DNA from: JBDLRH01 sp039800165
GTDB lineage: Bacteria; Pseudomonadota; Gammaproteobacteria; Burkholderiales; Burkholderiaceae_C
Length of the DNA: 40,807 nucleotides
Assembly: GCA_039800165.1 (NCBI GenBank)
Contig: JBDLRH010000132.1
Coordinates: 1-40,807, forward strand
Direction of reading: 5' to 3'
Of this stretch, positions 38,903 through 40,807 are shown piece after piece. Within the stretch, counting starts at the first letter, position 1. Each line of letters opens with the position of its first letter. Under the pieces are notes generated by a model. It was not told the DNA's origin and ran no database searches. It worked only from the letters and a program-made list of their open reading frames with translations. Both the position numbers and the translations under genes were made by a program.

Positions 38903-40636
38903 ATGGACCTCAAAGACCCTGCCGGCGCCCGCTACGCCGACACCGCCTTCACCAACGGCTATGAGTTCACCCAGGGCCATGGCTACCAGCTGCCCGAATA
39001 CCCGTTCGTCGCGCCACCCGAGATCGGCGCGAAGGAACCGGCGCGCCACCCGATCGTCATCGTGGGCGGCGGCATCAGCGGGCTCACGCTCGCCTGCTGC
39101 CTGGCGCGCCACGGCGTGGCCGCGGTGCTGCTGGACGAAGACAACACGGTGGGCGTGAAGGGTGCGTCCTCGCGCGGCATCTGCTACACGCAGAAGTCGC
39201 TCGAGATCTTCCAGCGCCTGGGCATCTACGAGCGCATCGCCGCCAAGGGCATCGAGTGGAGCGTGGGCCGCACCTTCGCGGGCTACGACGAGGTGTATTC
39301 CTTCGACCTGCGCCAGCAGGGCAGCTTCAACCTCTCAAGCCAGCCGGCGTTCATCAACATCCAGCAGTTCTACATCGAGGGCTATCTGGTCGAGCGCATC
39401 ATGGAGCTCGGCCATGTGCAGCTTCGCTGGAGCAACCGCGTGACGGCCTTCACGCAGGACAAGGACGGCGCCACGCTGTCGGTCAGCACGCCGGCGGGCG
39501 ACTACCGCATCCGCGCCGAGCATGTGATCGACGCCACCGGCTCGCGCTCGCCGTTTCGCGAGTGGGTGGGCGCCAGCGTGACGGCCAAGCGCGGTGACGA
39601 CCGCTGGTGCATTGCCGATGTGCGCTTCACCAAGCGGCCGCCGACCGAGCGCCACACCTGGATTGAGGCGCCCTTCAACGAGAACCGCGCGGTGTGGCAG
39701 CACCTGATGGGCGACGAGGTCTGGCGCATCGACTACCAGATGGCGCCCAACGCCGACCCCGAATACGTGAGCCGCGAGGACGTGGTGCGCGAGCGCCTGG
39801 CCCGCCAGTTCGGCAAGGACACCGAAGTCGAGATCGTCTGGGTGGGGCCGTATGCCTACCGCAGCGAGTGCGTGAACCAGATGCGCCACGGCCGCGTGTT
39901 CTTCATGGGCGACTCGGCCAAGATCGTCAGCCCGTTTGGCGCGCGCGGCGGCAACACCGGCGTGGCCGATGCCGACAACCTGGCCTGGAAGCTCGCTGCG
40001 GTCACGCGCGGCCAGGCGCCGGCGTCGCTGCTGGACAGCTACCACGACGAGCGCCACGAGGCGGCCAGCGAGAACGTGCGCGTGACCAACCGCACTGCGC
40101 GCTTCCTGCGCCCGGCCGACGGCGTCGAGCGCATCTTCCGCAACGCCACCATCAGCCTGGCCAAGCAGCATGCGTTTGCGCGCTCGCTGGTCAACACCGG
40201 CCGCATGGCGGTGGCCAACAGCTACAGCCGCTCGCGCGCCTGCGACCGCACCGGCGGCATCTCGGTGCAAAACGTGCGCCTGCGCTGGGCCAACGGCCGC
40301 CCCGGTTGCATCAACGACCTGCTGCTGTGGTCGGGCAGCCGGCTGCTGCTGCTGGTGTTTGGCACGCTCGACGCCGCCACGGTGCAGCGCCTGCAACAAC
40401 TCTCGGCCAGCGCCCCGCTGCTGTGCGTGCAGGTGGTGGGCGCCGGCGTCGCGCCCGCGGCGCGCGAGCATGTGCGTGACCCGCAAGGTCATCTGCAGGG
40501 TGCTTGCCGCGTGTCGGATACCGGCTGGGCGCTGGTGCGCCCCGACGCCTACCTGGCTGCCACCGGCGGGAAGGTCGACGGATCGCTGGTTCGCAAACTC
40601 TCCACCGCCCTGGCGACCCGTCTGGAGACCGCATGA
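38903..40636 (+). CDS. FAD-dependent monooxygenase (MhpA/PheA-like aromatic hydroxylase family)
   Basis: The 577-residue protein is a group A flavin monooxygenase. It has the FAD-binding motif G55-G-G-I-S-G60 (IVIVGGGISGLTLACCLARHG), the DG-like VIDATGSRSPFREW segment, and the GD motif GRVFFMGDSAKIVSPFGARGGNTGVADADNLAWKL with D337. A thioredoxin-like C-terminal domain follows from about residue 430. Such enzymes hydroxylate phenolic rings using NAD(P)H and oxygen. The VOC gene precedes it and a DUF2783 gene overlaps its stop (ATGA). The 48-residue N-terminal extension before the Rossmann fold is longer than in MhpA. The substrate is unknown. Confidence 0.92.
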   Translation: MDLKDPAGARYADTAFTNGYEFTQGHGYQLPEYPFVAPPEIGAKEPARHPIVIVGGGISGLTLACCLARHGVAAVLLDEDNTVGVKGASSRGICYTQKSLEIFQRLGIYERIAAKGIEWSVGRTFAGYDEVYSFDLRQQGSFNLSSQPAFINIQQFYIEGYLVERIMELGHVQLRWSNRVTAFTQDKDGATLSVSTPAGDYRIRAEHVIDATGSRSPFREWVGASVTAKRGDDRWCIADVRFTKRPPTERHTWIEAPFNENRAVWQHLMGDEVWRIDYQMAPNADPEYVSREDVVRERLARQFGKDTEVEIVWVGPYAYRSECVNQMRHGRVFFMGDSAKIVSPFGARGGNTGVADADNLAWKLAAVTRGQAPASLLDSYHDERHEAASENVRVTNRTARFLRPADGVERIFRNATISLAKQHAFARSLVNTGRMAVANSYSRSRACDRTGGISVQNVRLRWANGRPGCINDLLLWSGSRLLLLVFGTLDAATVQRLQQLSASAPLLCVQVVGAGVAPAAREHVRDPQGHLQGACRVSDTGWALVRPDAYLAATGGKVDGSLVRKLSTALATRLETA

Positions 40637-40807
40637 CCGCGGCCCCGACCCAGACTGCGACACCTACCGTCATGAAGACCGATCTGAACCTGCAGGACAG
40701 CGACGGCTTTTACGAGCAGCTGATGGACGCCCACCTGGGCCTGAGCGCCGAGCAGTCGCAGCTGCTCAATGCCCGGCTGATCCTGCTGCTGGCCAACCAG
40801 GTGGGCG
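40633..40807 (+). CDS. DUF2783 domain protein, N-terminal part
   Basis: The frame starts at ATG 40633, overlapping the monooxygenase stop, or possibly at ATG 40672, and runs out of the window. The visible part contains DSDGFYEQLMDAHLGLS and QLLNARLILLLANQVG, which match the short DUF2783 family found beside FAD monooxygenases. Its function is unknown, and a small accessory role to the hydroxylase is a guess from position. If 40672 is the true start, the first 13 residues are not made. Confidence 0.85.
   Translation, partial: MTAAPTQTATPTVMKTDLNLQDSDGFYEQLMDAHLGLSAEQSQLLNARLILLLANQVG

Overview
The window is a visibly G+C-rich, gene-dense stretch of a bacterial chromosome. Gene content and order point to a betaproteobacterium of the order Burkholderiales, most likely Comamonadaceae or the neighbouring Rubrivivax/Leptothrix group. 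The evidence is Bug/TctC-type solute-binding proteins, the run fmdB-DUF502-aspS with nudB, an EEP-family gene and clsB nearby, the run DUF971-ubiE-Tim44-ubiJ-ubiB, and a non-discriminating-type AspRS. This placement is inference from gene content. I see no rRNA, tRNA, CRISPR array, prophage or complete insertion sequence, and no gene-free stretch above 300 bases.

Layout. (1) 1-4652, plus strand: the end of one Bug-type binding protein, a second complete one, a cytoplasmic-type sulfatase with the Cys-type active site, and a SulP/STAS sulfate permease. Together they suggest uptake and desulfation of an organic sulfate ester. (2) 4636-16261, minus strand: a tightly packed series. Read in transcription order it is a LivK-like periplasmic binding protein, a hybrid histidine kinase, nudB, an endonuclease/exonuclease/phosphatase protein, clsB, ligase-associated exonuclease, ATP-dependent DNA ligase, folE, a BLUF photoreceptor, a YbgC-type thioesterase and a DUF429 protein. 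Many of these genes overlap by a few bases. A GGGGTCAGA/TCTGACCCC repeat sits between the last two. (3) 16480-20944, minus: aspS, DUF502 membrane protein, FmdB zinc ribbon, and a sodium:solute symporter. (4) 21022-29997, minus: ubiB, ubiJ, Tim44-like, ubiE, DUF971, HIT protein, and a 1330-residue FAD/Fe-S dehydrogenase. This is a ubiquinone-centred neighbourhood. (5) 30282-35199, plus: a complete ugpB-ugpA-ugpE-ugpC-ugpQ operon for glycerol-3-phosphate and glycerophosphodiesters, with a possible Pho box upstream and a shared terminator hairpin downstream. (6) 35268-37920, minus: DUF3501 protein, HdrD/GlpC-like Fe-S protein and a rubredoxin-less rubrerythrin, probably a peroxide/redox stress module. 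(7) 38192 to the window end, plus: a VOC-fold protein, an MhpA-like FAD monooxygenase and the start of a DUF2783 protein, probably an aromatic-compound oxidation operon that continues outside the window.

The items most worth a second look are the binding-protein/hybrid-kinase pair apparently inserted between aspS and nudB, the DUF3501/Hdr-like/rubrerythrin module, the BLUF gene coupled to folE, the repeat that supplies the start of one gene and the stop of another, and a C10 homopolymer inside the giant FAD/Fe-S dehydrogenase gene. No single element looks like a wholly new system. These are mostly conserved but functionally open associations.
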